A stretch of 64,000 nt of DNA. Origin: Halovivax ruber XH-70 (GTDB taxonomy: Archaea; Halobacteriota; Halobacteria; Halobacteriales; Natrialbaceae). Numbering within the stretch: position 1 is the stretch's first letter; each line of letters opens with the position of its first letter. Shown in pieces: positions 27,648 through 36,825 of the stretch. A program made the position numbers and the translations under genes. The notes below the pieces were generated by a model that saw only the letters and a program-made list of their open reading frames with translations, had not been told where the DNA came from and searched no databases. Location: contig NC_019964.1 of NCBI RefSeq assembly GCF_000328525.1, forward strand, positions 2,108,001 through 2,172,000, in the 5' to 3' direction.

Positions 27648-29207
27648 ATGGTTTTTGGTCGCTTCACGATGGGCAGGGGACACCTCAGAGTCGACGTTCG
27701 AGCGGGATTGAGTCTCGTCGGAACGCTGACCGCAGCGCTCTCCGTCGCGCACATCGTTCCCATCATCGTCTCGCTGGCGTACGGCGGCGAAGACCTCTGG
27801 GTCTTCGTCGCGACGTTCGTCCTGACCGCGGCGGTCGGCCTCTCGCTCCGCCAGCTCGACCCACATCCAGAGCCGGGCGCGCGCGAAGCGTTCATGGTCG
27901 TCGCGCTCACCTGGCTCTTCGCCGCCGTCTTCGGGGCAGTGCCGTACGTGCTCGCCGGGAACGGTGCCATCGCCCAGCCCGTCAACGCCTTCTTCGAGAG
28001 CATGAGCGGCTTTACGACCACGGGCGCGACCGTCATGGACAACATATCGCTCGACCACCACTCCCACGCGATCCTCATGTGGCGCCAGCTCACCCAGTGG
28101 CTCGGCGGGATGGGGATCATCGTCCTCGCCGTCGCGATCCTCTCGGAGATGGCCGTCGGTGGCGCCCAATTGATGCGCGCGGAGACGCCCGGTCCGGGTG
28201 TGTCGAAGCTGACGCCACACATCGAGCAGACTGCGCGCGTCCTCTGGCTCGCCTACGTGTTCTTCACTGCCCTCTTCATCGTCCTCCTGTACGCGCTCCA
28301 TCTGGCCGGGTTCGCCGAGAATATGACCCTCTACAACGCCTTCGCACACGGGTTCTCCACGTTGCCGACCGGCGGCTTCTCCCCCGAGGCCAGAAGTATC
28401 CAGGCGTTCTCGCCGGCGGTACAGTGGCTCTTCGTCCCCTTCATCTTCGTCGCCGGGGTCAACTTCGTCCTCTGGTGGCACGTGTTGACCGGCGATCCAC
28501 GCTCGCTCGTTCGCGACGCGGAGTTTCGCCTCTACCTCGGTGCCGTGACGGTCCTCTCCGCGGTCGGGGCGGTCGTCCTGTTCACCTCGTCGCTGGAGAC
28601 GGTCGACGCCGGCGTCGTCGGTGGCCAGCTAGAGCGCTCGCTTCGATACGCAGTGTTCCAGATCGTCTCGCTCGTCAATTCGACGGGATTCGCAAATATG
28701 GACTTCTACGAGTGGAGCGGCCCGGCGAAGGCCATCCTCCTCTTTGCGATGTTCGTCGGCGGATCGACCGGTTCGACTGGCGGAGGGATCAAGATCCTCC
28801 GCTGGCTGGTTATTCTGAAGACGCTCCGCCGAGAGCTGTTCACGACGGTCCACCCCGACGCCGTCCGGCCGGTCCGGATGAACGGACGGGTCCTGAACGA
28901 GGAGGCCGTCCGCGGCATCTACGCCTTTACCCTGCTGTACGTCGTCCTTTTCTTCGTCGGGATCGGCCTGCTGGCCGCGGACGCCGCTCGCGTCGGCGCC
29001 GACCTGACCTTGCTCGACATCCTCTCCGCCTCGATCGCGAGTCTGGGCAACATCGGCCCCGGCCTCGGCGAGGTCACCGGGCCCATGGGCGGCTACGGCT
29101 CCTTCCCCACGACCTCGAAACTCCTCATGATCCTCTACATGTGGATCGGGCGACTGGAGATCTTCCCGGTACTGGTGCTCCTGACGAAAGCGTACTGGCG
29201 GTCGTGA
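27648..29207 (+). CDS. trkH: TrkH-type K+ uptake channel subunit (second copy)
   Basis: 519 aa. It starts directly after the trkA stop. Selectivity loops are FESMSGFTTTGATVMDN, STLPTGGFSPEARS, SLVNSTGFANMDF and LGNIGPGLGEVTGPM. The WRQLTQWLGGMGIIV helix is conserved. It is clearly paralogous to the copy at 24.5-26.1 kb but diverged, for example NSTG instead of TTTG in loop 3, so the two may differ in affinity or ion choice. Confidence 0.95.
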   Translation: MVFGRFTMGRGHLRVDVRAGLSLVGTLTAALSVAHIVPIIVSLAYGGEDLWVFVATFVLTAAVGLSLRQLDPHPEPGAREAFMVVALTWLFAAVFGAVPYVLAGNGAIAQPVNAFFESMSGFTTTGATVMDNISLDHHSHAILMWRQLTQWLGGMGIIVLAVAILSEMAVGGAQLMRAETPGPGVSKLTPHIEQTARVLWLAYVFFTALFIVLLYALHLAGFAENMTLYNAFAHGFSTLPTGGFSPEARSIQAFSPAVQWLFVPFIFVAGVNFVLWWHVLTGDPRSLVRDAEFRLYLGAVTVLSAVGAVVLFTSSLETVDAGVVGGQLERSLRYAVFQIVSLVNSTGFANMDFYEWSGPAKAILLFAMFVGGSTGSTGGGIKILRWLVILKTLRRELFTTVHPDAVRPVRMNGRVLNEEAVRGIYAFTLLYVVLFFVGIGLLAADAARVGADLTLLDILSASIASLGNIGPGLGEVTGPMGGYGSFPTTSKLLMILYMWIGRLEIFPVLVLLTKAYWRS

Positions 29208-29287
29208 CGCGGACGAAAACCGATTGGTACTCGAGAGCGAGACGGACGAAGGTCGACTGATACTCGAGATCGAGACGGGACGCACCC
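29206..29287. repeat. 33-bp repeat, about 2.5 copies
   Basis: Two full units start at 29222 and 29255 (ga-tggtactcgaga-type cores, each ending gagacgg-ac), preceded by a partial unit at 29206-29221. They lie between trkH and the HAD gene. Confidence 0.6.
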
Positions 29288-29349
29288 GGTTTCCGATCCA
29301 GTGCAGGTCGACGGAAACCTTGAACCCACAGGGCGCCTACACTCAGACG

Positions 29350-30006
29350 ATGCTCCGCGCGGTGGTCTTCGATCTGGACGAGACGCTCGCCGTTCCCGAC
29401 CGCGACCGGGCGACCCTGCTCGCGGAAGCGACCGAGGCGACCGGCGCCCCGTCGCTCGATCGGGGCGAGTACGTCGAGGTCCACCGCCGCCACCTCACCG
29501 GCGAGACGCGCGAACCCATCTTCGACGAGTTACTCGCGGACGCCGACGTCGATCCGGCCAGCGTCGCGGCGGCGTATCGCGAGTCGGTGACGAACTCGCT
29601 GTCCATACTGCCCGGCGTCGAACCGATGCTCGAACGCCTCGGCGAGCGGTACCGCCTCGGGCTCCTCACGAACGGGCCCGTCCGCGCCCAGCGAACGAAG
29701 CTCGAAGCCCTCGGCCTCGAATCACCCTTCGACGCGATCCGGGTGACCGGCGAACTCGTGGCCGGCAAGCCCGACGAACGCGCGTTCGCCGCAATTCTCG
29801 ACGCCCTCGACGTCGAACCGGGCGAGGCCGTCTACGTCGGTGACGACGTCGAGACCGACATCGGGGGGGCGACCGAGACCGGGATGGCGACGGTCCAGGT
29901 GCTGCTCCCGGACGCCACCCCGGATCCGCGGGCGGACGCACACGTCGACCAGCCGAACCTCGCGTCGACACTCCCCACTATCCTCGACGAGCTAAACGCC
30001 GAGTGA
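29350..30006 (+). CDS. HAD-superfamily hydrolase
   Basis: 218 aa. Motif I is FDLDET (nucleophile Asp8, acid/base Asp10), motif II LLTNG, the motif III Lys is in AGKPDERAF, and motif IV VGDDVETDIGGA. The helical cap between motifs I and II is of the C1 type, as in phosphoglycolate phosphatase and related small-molecule phosphatases. The substrate is unknown. The ATG at 29350 is preferred because codons before it are the 33-bp repeat. Confidence 0.88.
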   Translation: MLRAVVFDLDETLAVPDRDRATLLAEATEATGAPSLDRGEYVEVHRRHLTGETREPIFDELLADADVDPASVAAAYRESVTNSLSILPGVEPMLERLGERYRLGLLTNGPVRAQRTKLEALGLESPFDAIRVTGELVAGKPDERAFAAILDALDVEPGEAVYVGDDVETDIGGATETGMATVQVLLPDATPDPRADAHVDQPNLASTLPTILDELNAE

Positions 30007-30018
30007 ACGAGTGGCCAG

Positions 30019-30432
30019 TCACTCACCAACTCGACCACAAACCGTCGCGAGGACCTCGACCGCCCGTTTGACCGCCCCGCCCGACTCGACGAAGACGAGC
30101 GTCTGTGGTGGCGTCGTCGCCTTCGGGCGCGTTCTGAGACCGGCCCCCGAGGCCGCGTCGGTCGCGACGTCCGGGACGACTCGAAACGCGAGGTGAATAC
30201 GATCGTCGTGGACGTTCACCGTCGCGAGGGTGGTATCTGCCACCTCACTGGTGGTGTCGTCGCCCGCTTCTCCAGTAATCGTGTACGCACGCGCCCCGTC
30301 CGCCGTCGGTTCGACGTCCGTGTCCGCGTCAGTCACGCGAACCGATCCGAGTGGGCCATCCGTGCGGCCCTCGACTTCGGAGGCGAGCAACTCGGCGATC
30401 CTGATCCCGTCCGTAACTCGCTCCTCGACCAT
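30019..30432 (-). CDS. Conserved haloarchaeal protein, unknown function
   Basis: 137 aa. I do not recognise a family with certainty. The first 25 residues (VEERVTDGIRIAELLASEVEGR) form a helix and the remainder alternates short beta-rich stretches (TTLATVNVHDDRIHLAFRVVP, TLVFVESGGAVKRAVEVLA). It is soluble and convergent with the HAD gene. Confidence 0.65.
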   Translation of the reverse strand: MVEERVTDGIRIAELLASEVEGRTDGPLGSVRVTDADTDVEPTADGARAYTITGEAGDDTTSEVADTTLATVNVHDDRIHLAFRVVPDVATDAASGAGLRTRPKATTPPQTLVFVESGGAVKRAVEVLATVCGRVGE

Positions 30433-30570
30433 ACGCCATCGTGTCGGCCAGCGCGCTAATCGCCTTCGGTCGACGGCGAGGCGACGACAATCGCAAGAAA
30501 GGCAACTCGAACGCAGATGGCGTCCGAATGGACATCGTCACGGAACGTCAGCGCCACCGACCGAGAGTAG

Positions 30571-31026
30571 TCAGGCGTCCGCATCGAGCACCGCCTCACG
30601 CACGTCCGGACGGACGTCGGCGACGTCGACGCCCTCGCGACGGGCGTAGACCAGCGCCGCGGCCTCGATCGTGAGGCCGAGCGACTGCTGACAGGCGTTG
30701 ATCGCGCCGACAGCTTCGTGTTTGGGCTGGCCGTCGGCGACGATCGCGTCCAGAATCCGCTCGAACGGAGACCGCTCCGTGAGGACGTCCTCGTCGGGGA
30801 CGAACTCCTCTGGAACCTGTACCTCGGCGACGTCGGTCGTCAGCACGAGCGTCTCGCCGTCGCGTTCGATGATGCCGGCCTCCGTCGCGACGTCGACGAG
30901 GCGCGTGGCCTGATCCGGCGAGAACCAGTCGCGATCCATCGAGAGGGAGACGACGAACTCGTTCTCGCGCATCGACTGCGTCCCTCGCTGGACGAACGGT
31001 GCGGCCGCGGCGACCCGAAGACTCAT
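30571..31026 (-). CDS. DUF2240 family protein
   Basis: 151 aa. Haloarchaeal DUF2240-type protein. FVVSLSMDRDWFSPDQATRLV followed by AGIIERDGETLVLT reads like a small winged-helix region. The C-terminal part (ILDAIVADGQPKHEAVGAINA) is helical. The function is unknown; a role in nucleic-acid binding is only a guess. The ATG at 31026 is chosen. It is divergent from rps8e. Confidence 0.75.
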   Translation of the reverse strand: MSLRVAAAAPFVQRGTQSMRENEFVVSLSMDRDWFSPDQATRLVDVATEAGIIERDGETLVLTTDVAEVQVPEEFVPDEDVLTERSPFERILDAIVADGQPKHEAVGAINACQQSLGLTIEAAALVYARREGVDVADVRPDVREAVLDADA

Positions 31027-31108
31027 CGACGCCTCGTTTCGCGACCGACCCGTTAACCGTGACGGTTCCGCGAGCGGCCCCAGGTCGGACGAACGGGTCG
31101 TATCGAGC

Positions 31109-31116
31109 CATATAAG
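31109..31116 (+). promoter_or_regulatory. TATA box of rps8e
   Basis: catataag lies 25-32 bp before the rps8e ATG at 31141, an excellent archaeal TATA element for a leaderless mRNA. Confidence 0.7.
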
Positions 31117-31140
31117 TAACCGCCGACAGTCTATCCACTC

Positions 31141-31512
31141 ATGCAAGATCAGGGCCGCTCGACGCGCAAGCGTACCGGTGGACGTCTCAAGCACGCACGA
31201 AACCCGCGAAAGGACGAACTCGGCCGCGAACCGACCGAGACGCAGGTCGGCGAACCGCGATTCCAGACGGTCGATTCGCGCGGCAACGGCTCGAAGACGC
31301 GTGCACTCGCGACCGACGTCGTGCAGGTCAACGACGGCGAGGAGACCGTCGCCGCGACGATCGAGAACGTCGTCGAAAACGACGCCAACCCCAACTACGT
31401 GCGCCGAAACATCATCACGAAAGGCGCCGTCATCGAGACCTCCGAGGGGACCGCACGCGTCACGTCCCGACCGGGCCAGACGGCCCAGGTCAACGCCGTT
31501 CTGCTCGAGTAA
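31141..31512 (+). CDS. rps8e: 30S ribosomal protein S8e
   Basis: 123 aa. The N-terminus MQDQGRSTRKRTGGRLKHAR and the central TRALATDVVQVNDGEE are S8e hallmarks, and the ending IITKGAVIETSEGTARVTSR is conserved. This is the short archaeal form. It has its own promoter and is not in a ribosomal operon here. Confidence 0.97.
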   Translation: MQDQGRSTRKRTGGRLKHARNPRKDELGREPTETQVGEPRFQTVDSRGNGSKTRALATDVVQVNDGEETVAATIENVVENDANPNYVRRNIITKGAVIETSEGTARVTSRPGQTAQVNAVLLE

Positions 31513-31521
31513 TCAACGTCC

Positions 31522-32517
31522 TTACGGTCGCGGTGCCGCCTTCTGAAGTGCCGTTTCGGCGATGTTGCCCCCGTAGTCCGCACATCGCGAGAGCGAGTCG
31601 ACGATCAGGCCGAGCGACTGCGCCTCGACGGGGTCGAGATCTCGGAGCCGATCGTCGATCTGGCGGGTATGTTCGTCGATCTCGCGAACCATCTGGCGAG
31701 CCTCGTGACCGAGTTCGGTCGCGCGATCGCTGTCGTCCGCGTCGAGTGCGTCCATCGACGTGCGGATCACGTCGTCAGCGTCCTCGTAGAGCGCGTGGAG
31801 TGCGTCGGCGACGGGACCCGGAATGTCAGCCAGTTTCAGCGCGAGTTTGCTCATCTTCACCGCGTGGTCCGCGACGCGTTCTAACTGGCGGGCGCTCGAG
31901 TGGTAGTCGAAACAGTCCTCGCGCGTGACGCCGAGGGATTCGGCAGCCGTCGGGGAGCGCAGCGTCGCCCGGAAGATCCGCGAGACGACGAGGAAGAGTC
32001 GGTCGACGTCGTCGTCGCGCTGGATCACGTCGTGGGCGATGTCGTCGTCGTTCTCGACGATCGCGGTGACGGCGTCTTCGAGCATGGATTCCGCGATCAG
32101 TCGCATGCGGGAGACGGCGTTGACGATCGAGAGCTCGGCCGAGTCGAGCAGGTCCTGGATGACGACGCTGTCCGTCGTCTCCGAGAGCACCTCGACGCCG
32201 ACCAGATTCTGTGTCGCGTCCCGAATCGCGCGACGCTGGTCGGTCGTGACCCGGTCGGCGGTCAGTCGGATGAGGTCGAACCCGCTCACGTACATCGTCA
32301 TGACCGCGCGGGTGAGTTGCTCGTCGGTGATGTCCGTGACGTCCATCGTCCCCTCCTGGTGGCCACTCTCACGCTGCGGGGTCAACAGAAGGGCCCCGTC
32401 CTCCGGGTAGAATTCGACGGTACTTCCGGCATCGACCCCGTTCGCCGTCGCCCACTCTTTGGGCAACGAGACGGTATACGTAGAACCGCCGGTCACCTGC
32501 ACCTTGCGGGTCTCCAT
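31522..32517 (-). CDS. AbrB-PhoU domain phosphate-signalling regulator
   Basis: 331 aa. An N-terminal SpoVT/AbrB-like DNA-binding domain (residues 1-45: METRKVQVTGGSTYTVSLPK) is fused to two PhoU-type three-helix units (DSAELSIVNAVSRMRLIAESML, then SARQLERVADHAVKMSKLAL). This combination is typical of archaeal phosphate-uptake regulators. It is divergent from pstSCAB across a 393-bp spacer, so it likely controls that operon. The ATG at 32517 follows a TATA-like element. Confidence 0.9.
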   Translation of the reverse strand: METRKVQVTGGSTYTVSLPKEWATANGVDAGSTVEFYPEDGALLLTPQRESGHQEGTMDVTDITDEQLTRAVMTMYVSGFDLIRLTADRVTTDQRRAIRDATQNLVGVEVLSETTDSVVIQDLLDSAELSIVNAVSRMRLIAESMLEDAVTAIVENDDDIAHDVIQRDDDVDRLFLVVSRIFRATLRSPTAAESLGVTREDCFDYHSSARQLERVADHAVKMSKLALKLADIPGPVADALHALYEDADDVIRTSMDALDADDSDRATELGHEARQMVREIDEHTRQIDDRLRDLDPVEAQSLGLIVDSLSRCADYGGNIAETALQKAAPRP

Positions 32518-32536
32518 ACGTGAGCATGAGCCCACT

Positions 32537-32550
32537 AGAATATAAATGTA
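32537..32550 (-). promoter_or_regulatory. TATA box of the AbrB-PhoU regulator
   Basis: On the minus strand the sequence reads catttatattc about 25-30 bp before the ATG at 32517. Confidence 0.6.
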
Positions 32551-32859
32551 CTACGATCTATGTATTCTACCGCAGGGATACAGAAGCGGCGAAGAAAGCT
32601 GCAGTTACTCGCGGGATCGATTTCGAAACTGACCGCCACTCCCCACACAGCCTGGATAAATACGATCCGCCTCCGCGACGACCGTCGCTACCGCATCGAG
32701 CGGTTTGGACAACACCTTCGAGACACAGGACTCAACTGTACGGTCACGTATGGAAGTGGAGTGAGCGCAATGAACACCGAGCGGCCCGAACTCCCGATTA
32801 GGTCACAACAACAGACGATTGCTGGTGGCCACTGCCTATCTACTGTGACAATACATATC
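32551..32859. other. Divergent spacer between regulator and pst operon
   Basis: About 310 bp without a convincing gene. Open frames here have poor codon bias. The region is less GC-rich than its surroundings and is the likely site of phosphate control of both transcription units. Confidence 0.5.
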
Positions 32860-32868
32860 CCTATATAG
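32860..32868 (+). promoter_or_regulatory. TATA box of pstSCAB
   Basis: cctatatag is about 43-51 bp before the pstS ATG, predicting a 5' leader of roughly 20 nt. Confidence 0.6.
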
Positions 32869-32910
32869 CCATCATAGAAGTCTACTTACCTACGCTGTGA
32901 TTCCTATCCG

Positions 32911-33888
32911 ATGATGTCGAGAGACTCACCTGCGGCTGGGCCGGCCGGAATCGGCCGGCGAGAACTTCTCGCCGCGGCTGGCGTCTCCGTTTCTGGCGCA
33001 CTGGCGGGGTGCAGTGGGATTCTCGCCGCGGAAGGCAATCAGATCAACATCGCGGGAAGCAGTACCGTCTTCCCCGTGACCGAAGCGATCGCCTCCGCGT
33101 ACACGCAGGACAATCCCACCACCAACATCTCGCTCAGCAAGACCGGGAGTGGAGGCGGGTTCGGGAACTTCTTCTGTGTCGGCCGAACCGATATCAACAA
33201 CGCCAGCAGAGCAATCGCCGAAGCCGAAGAAGAACAGTGCGGGAACAACGACGTCACACCGATCGAGTTTCCAGTTGCCACCGACGCGCTCACCGTCGTG
33301 GTCAATCCGGACGCTGATTTCGTCGACTGTCTCACCGTCGAACAGCTCAGACAGATCTGGCGCGCCGACGGCGCCGATCGCTGGAGCGACATCGACGACT
33401 CGTTCCCCGACGCAGAGCTCGAGCTCTACGGGGCCGCGACCACCTCGGGAACGTTCGACTACTTCAAAGAGGAGATCGTGGGCGAAGAGACGAACCATCG
33501 CGGCGACTACTACGCGACGGAACAGGATCGAACGATCGTCCAGGGGGTGCAGGGCTCAGAAAGCGCGATGGGCTACTTCGGGTTCTCGTACTACAGCGAA
33601 AACCCCGACTCCGTCAAGGCAGTCGCCGTCGACAACGGCGACGGCTGCGTCGAACCGTCGCTCGAAACGGCACAGAGAGGCGAGTACACGCCGCTCACGC
33701 GTGACCTGTATATTTACGTCGCGAAGGAATCGCTCGCCGACCCGACGGTTCGCGACTTCGTCCGCTACTACATGGAACAGACGACGAGTGACCTGATCGC
33801 CGAGATCGGGTACGTACCGCTGAACGAAGAGAAACAGGCGGAGAACATCGACAAACTCGAATCGAACATCGACGAGGTGACCGCATGA
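32911..33888 (+). CDS. pstS: Phosphate ABC transporter, substrate-binding lipoprotein
   Basis: 325 aa. Tat lipoprotein signal: GIGRRELLAAAGVSVSGALAGC. The PstS fold begins INIAGSSTVFPVTEAIASAY, the phosphate-binding loop, with SKTGSGGGFGNFFCVGRTDI and the late GYVPLNEEK typical of the family. It binds phosphate outside the membrane. Its stop overlaps the pstC ATG (ATGA). Confidence 0.96.
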   Translation: MMSRDSPAAGPAGIGRRELLAAAGVSVSGALAGCSGILAAEGNQINIAGSSTVFPVTEAIASAYTQDNPTTNISLSKTGSGGGFGNFFCVGRTDINNASRAIAEAEEEQCGNNDVTPIEFPVATDALTVVVNPDADFVDCLTVEQLRQIWRADGADRWSDIDDSFPDAELELYGAATTSGTFDYFKEEIVGEETNHRGDYYATEQDRTIVQGVQGSESAMGYFGFSYYSENPDSVKAVAVDNGDGCVEPSLETAQRGEYTPLTRDLYIYVAKESLADPTVRDFVRYYMEQTTSDLIAEIGYVPLNEEKQAENIDKLESNIDEVTA

Positions 33889-34808
33889 GCGAGCCAGACT
33901 TCTCACACGACGGCATTCGAACCCTTCGTGGCACGGCGTTTCGCTACCTCTTCTTGCTCTGTGCACTCCTCTCGATCGCGACGACGCTCGGGATCATCCT
34001 CACGCTCCTCGTCGACGCCATCGACTTCTTCGGGACGATTTCGATCGTCGACTTTCTCACGGGAACGACCTGGGCACCGAGCCACGAGCCGGTCTCCTTC
34101 GGCGTCTTGCCACTGATTTCTGGGACGCTCACGGTCACGATCGGCGCCGCGGCGGTCGCGCTGCCGATCGGGCTGCTGACTGCGATCTACCTCTCCGAGT
34201 ACGCCTCCGAGCGACGTCGGGCCTATCTCAAGCCGGCCCTCGAAGTGCTCGCCGGCGTCCCGACGGTCGTCTACGGCTACTTCGCGCTTGTCTACGTGAC
34301 GCCCGCGCTCGATCGATTCCTCCCCATCGGGACGTTCAACGCCCTCTCGGCGTCGATCATGGTCGGAATCATGATCATCCCGATGGTCTCTTCGATCAGC
34401 GAGGACGCGATGAGCGCCGTTCCGGACTCGCTCCGGCAGGCCGGCTACGGCCTCGGCGCGACGAAGTTCACCGTCTCCACGACGATCGTCGTCCCGGCCG
34501 CGCTGTCGGGGATCTTCTCCTCGTTCATCCTCGCCCTCTCCCGGGCGATCGGGGAAACCATGATCGTCGCCATGGCTGCGGGTCAGACGCCGCAGATGGC
34601 CGACCTCACGGATCCAGCTGGAATGTTCCTGGACTCGATTCAGACCATGACCGCTGCGATGGTCGAGATCGGGACCGGTGACATGGTCAGCCAGGGCGTA
34701 CAGTACCAGAGCCTCTTCGCGGTCGGCATCACGCTGTTCGTCATCACGTTCATCATGAATCTGATCAGCGAGTTCGTTGCCTCGCGCTACCGAGAGGTGT
34801 ATCACTGA
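33885..34808 (+). CDS. pstC: Phosphate ABC transporter permease PstC
   Basis: 307 aa, six membrane segments. The EAA-like loop is [17 protein letters not shown], preceded by [21 protein letters not shown]. It begins with a 4-bp overlap with pstS and its TGA shares a base with the pstA ATG. Confidence 0.95.
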   Translation: MSEPDFSHDGIRTLRGTAFRYLFLLCALLSIATTLGIILTLLVDAIDFFGTISIVDFLTGTTWAPSHEPVSFGVLPLISGTLTVTIGAAAVALPIGLLTAIYLSEYASERRRAYLKPALEVLAGVPTVVYGYFALVYVTPALDRFLPIGTFNALSASIMVGIMIIPMVSSISEDAMSAVPDSLRQAGYGLGATKFTVSTTIVVPAALSGIFSSFILALSRAIGETMIVAMAAGQTPQMADLTDPAGMFLDSIQTMTAAMVEIGTGDMVSQGVQYQSLFAVGITLFVITFIMNLISEFVASRYREVYH

Positions 34809-35698
34809 TGGCTGCCGAATCGACCGACGCGAACGCTGACTCCGCGTTCGGCCGGATCAGTCGACGCAAGGACGTCGCCTTCCGACTGCTCGCGCTCGCC
34901 GCGACACTCGTCGGAATCGCCTCGCTGGCGCTCTTGCTCGCGAACGTGGCCATCGACGCCGTCGGCTGGCTCGACTGGGGGTTCCTGACGAGCCCGCCGC
35001 ACCCGTTCCCGGAACAGGCCGGCTTCCTCCCGGCGATCGTCGGCTCGATCGCCATCATGCTCCTGATCGCACTGATCACCTTCCCGCTCGGCGTCGGCGC
35101 CGCCGTCTACTTAGAGGAGTACGCGAGTGACGGCCCGTTGACGACGTTCATCCAGCTCAACATCGCCAACCTCGCCGGCGTCCCGTCGATCGTCTACGGG
35201 CTACTCGGGCTCGGGCTGTTCGTCGGGATGCTCGACATCGGCTACGGATCGGTGATCGCCGCCGCGTTCACCGTCGGCCTGCTCATCCTGCCGATCGTGA
35301 TCATCTCCGCCCAGGAGGCGATCCGCGCGGTGCCCGACTCGCAACGACAGGCCTCCTACGGAATGGGCGCGACGAAGTGGCAGACGATCCGTAGCGTCGT
35401 CTTACCACGAGCCATGCCGGGAATCATGACCGGCACCATCCTCGCGCTCGGTCGGGCGATCGGGGAGACGGCGCCGCTGATCATGATCGCCGCTCCCACG
35501 ACCGTCTTCGGCGTCCCGACCGGCCTCTTGAGCAAGGTCAGCGCGATGCCGCTGCAGATCTACAACTGGGCCTCGTACCCACAGCAGGCGTTCCAGTACG
35601 GCGTCGTCGCCGCCGGCGTCGTCACGCTGCTCGTCATCCTGCTCACAATCAACTCGATCGCGATCGTCATCCGCAACCGCTTTGAGCGATCCACCTGA
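34808..35698 (+). CDS. pstA: Phosphate ABC transporter permease PstA
   Basis: 296 aa, six membrane segments. [20 protein letters not shown] and [17 protein letters not shown] form the coupling loop to PstB. It overlaps pstC by one base and is followed 2 bp later by pstB. Confidence 0.95.
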   Translation: MAAESTDANADSAFGRISRRKDVAFRLLALAATLVGIASLALLLANVAIDAVGWLDWGFLTSPPHPFPEQAGFLPAIVGSIAIMLLIALITFPLGVGAAVYLEEYASDGPLTTFIQLNIANLAGVPSIVYGLLGLGLFVGMLDIGYGSVIAAAFTVGLLILPIVIISAQEAIRAVPDSQRQASYGMGATKWQTIRSVVLPRAMPGIMTGTILALGRAIGETAPLIMIAAPTTVFGVPTGLLSKVSAMPLQIYNWASYPQQAFQYGVVAAGVVTLLVILLTINSIAIVIRNRFERST

Positions 35699-35700
35699 TC

Positions 35701-36570
35701 ATGACACCACCACAGATGTCCCACTCGGAGACCGAATCGGCCGCCGACCAGCCAGACACCACGCTCGATTCCGACATCGTCGACGACAATGACGGGTCGG
35801 ACCAGCGAACGATGACGGATCGAACGCTCCTCGAAGCGCGGAATCTCGACGTCTACTACGGCGACGAACAGGCGCTCACCGACGTCGACATCGAGATCCC
35901 CGAAAAACAGGTCACCGCCGTCATCGGCCCCTCGGGCTGTGGGAAATCGACATTCCTGCGCTCGATCAACCGCATGAACGACCTCGTCGACACCGCGCGC
36001 GTCGAGGGTGACCTCCTCTTCGACGGCAAGAACGTCTACGACGACGACGTCGACCCCGTCGCGCTCCGGCGCAAGATCGGCATGGTCTTCCAGTCGCCGA
36101 ACCCGTTCCCCAAGTCCATCCGCGACAACGTCGCGTACGGGCTCAAAGTCCAAGGCGACGACGAGAACGTCGACGAGAAGGTCGAAACCGCCCTCAAACG
36201 CTCGGCACTGTGGGACGAAGTCGAACATCAACTCGACGAGAGCGGCCTCGAACTCTCCGGCGGACAACAACAGCGCCTCTGCATCGCCCGCGCCATCGCC
36301 CCCGACCCGGAAGTCATCCTGATGGACGAGCCGGCGAGCGCGCTCGACCCCGTCGCCACCTCGAAGATCGAAGACCTCATCGAGGAACTCGCGAAGGACT
36401 ACACCGTCGTCATCGTCACCCACAACATGCAACAGGCCGCCCGCATCTCCGACAAGACGGCCGTCTTCCTCACCGGCGGCGAACTCGTCGAGTTCGACGA
36501 CACCAACAAGATCTTCGAGAACCCCGACCACCAGCGCGTCGAAGACTACATCACCGGGAAGTTCGGCTAA
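35701..36570 (+). CDS. pstB: Phosphate ABC transporter ATPase PstB
   Basis: 289 aa. Walker [10 protein letters not shown], signature LSGGQQQR, Walker B VILMDEP, and the PstB-specific [10 protein letters not shown] and [13 protein letters not shown]. The first 40 residues are an acidic extension; the ATG of [12 protein letters not shown] (about residue 38) is an alternative start. It couples ATP hydrolysis to phosphate import with PstC/PstA. Confidence 0.96.
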   Translation: MTPPQMSHSETESAADQPDTTLDSDIVDDNDGSDQRTMTDRTLLEARNLDVYYGDEQALTDVDIEIPEKQVTAVIGPSGCGKSTFLRSINRMNDLVDTARVEGDLLFDGKNVYDDDVDPVALRRKIGMVFQSPNPFPKSIRDNVAYGLKVQGDDENVDEKVETALKRSALWDEVEHQLDESGLELSGGQQQRLCIARAIAPDPEVILMDEPASALDPVATSKIEDLIEELAKDYTVVIVTHNMQQAARISDKTAVFLTGGELVEFDDTNKIFENPDHQRVEDYITGKFG

Positions 36571-36648
36571 GGAACTTTTGCACTGCGCTCTGACGGAACG
36601 GCGCCAGCACGGCTGGCGCACGTTCCGTCGACGCTCGGCAAAACTTCC
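36571..36648. terminator. Nested hairpin after pstB (terminator or small mobile relic)
   Basis: Outer arms ggaacttttgc (36571-36581) and gcaaaacttcc (36638-36648) pair over 11 bp with one mismatch. Inside, acggaacg-gcgccagc (36593-36608) pairs perfectly with gctggcgc-a-cgttccgt (36612-36628) around a 3-nt loop with one bulge. It starts directly after the pstB stop, so it could end or stabilise the pst mRNA. Confidence 0.55.
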
Positions 36649-36825
36649 ATGAAAAGCTCTCCTCCTTCCCCTTCGGGTCAGTCGTCGGCCCGCTCGCTCA
36701 CTTCGTTCGCTCGCGGTGAGCGTGCTCGTGCTTAGTATCCTCACGGTGCAACTCTACGTCTCGTTGCACCTGCGTGGAGAACCTTTTGGCACCGGTTCGA
36801 TGTCGAGCGACGCGGGTGAGTTCCT
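36649..36825. other. Spacer with further inverted repeats
   Basis: Between pstB and the dehydrogenase. A second perfect 8-bp hairpin, ggtgcaac (36745-36752) with gttgcacc (36763-36770), follows the T/C-rich stretch gctctcctccttccc. No gene is seen. Confidence 0.45.

Noticed and set aside
32520-32868. 93- and 102-aa open frames in the spacer before pstS
   Set aside because: Codon bias and amino-acid make-up differ from real genes here, and the frames overlap both promoters.
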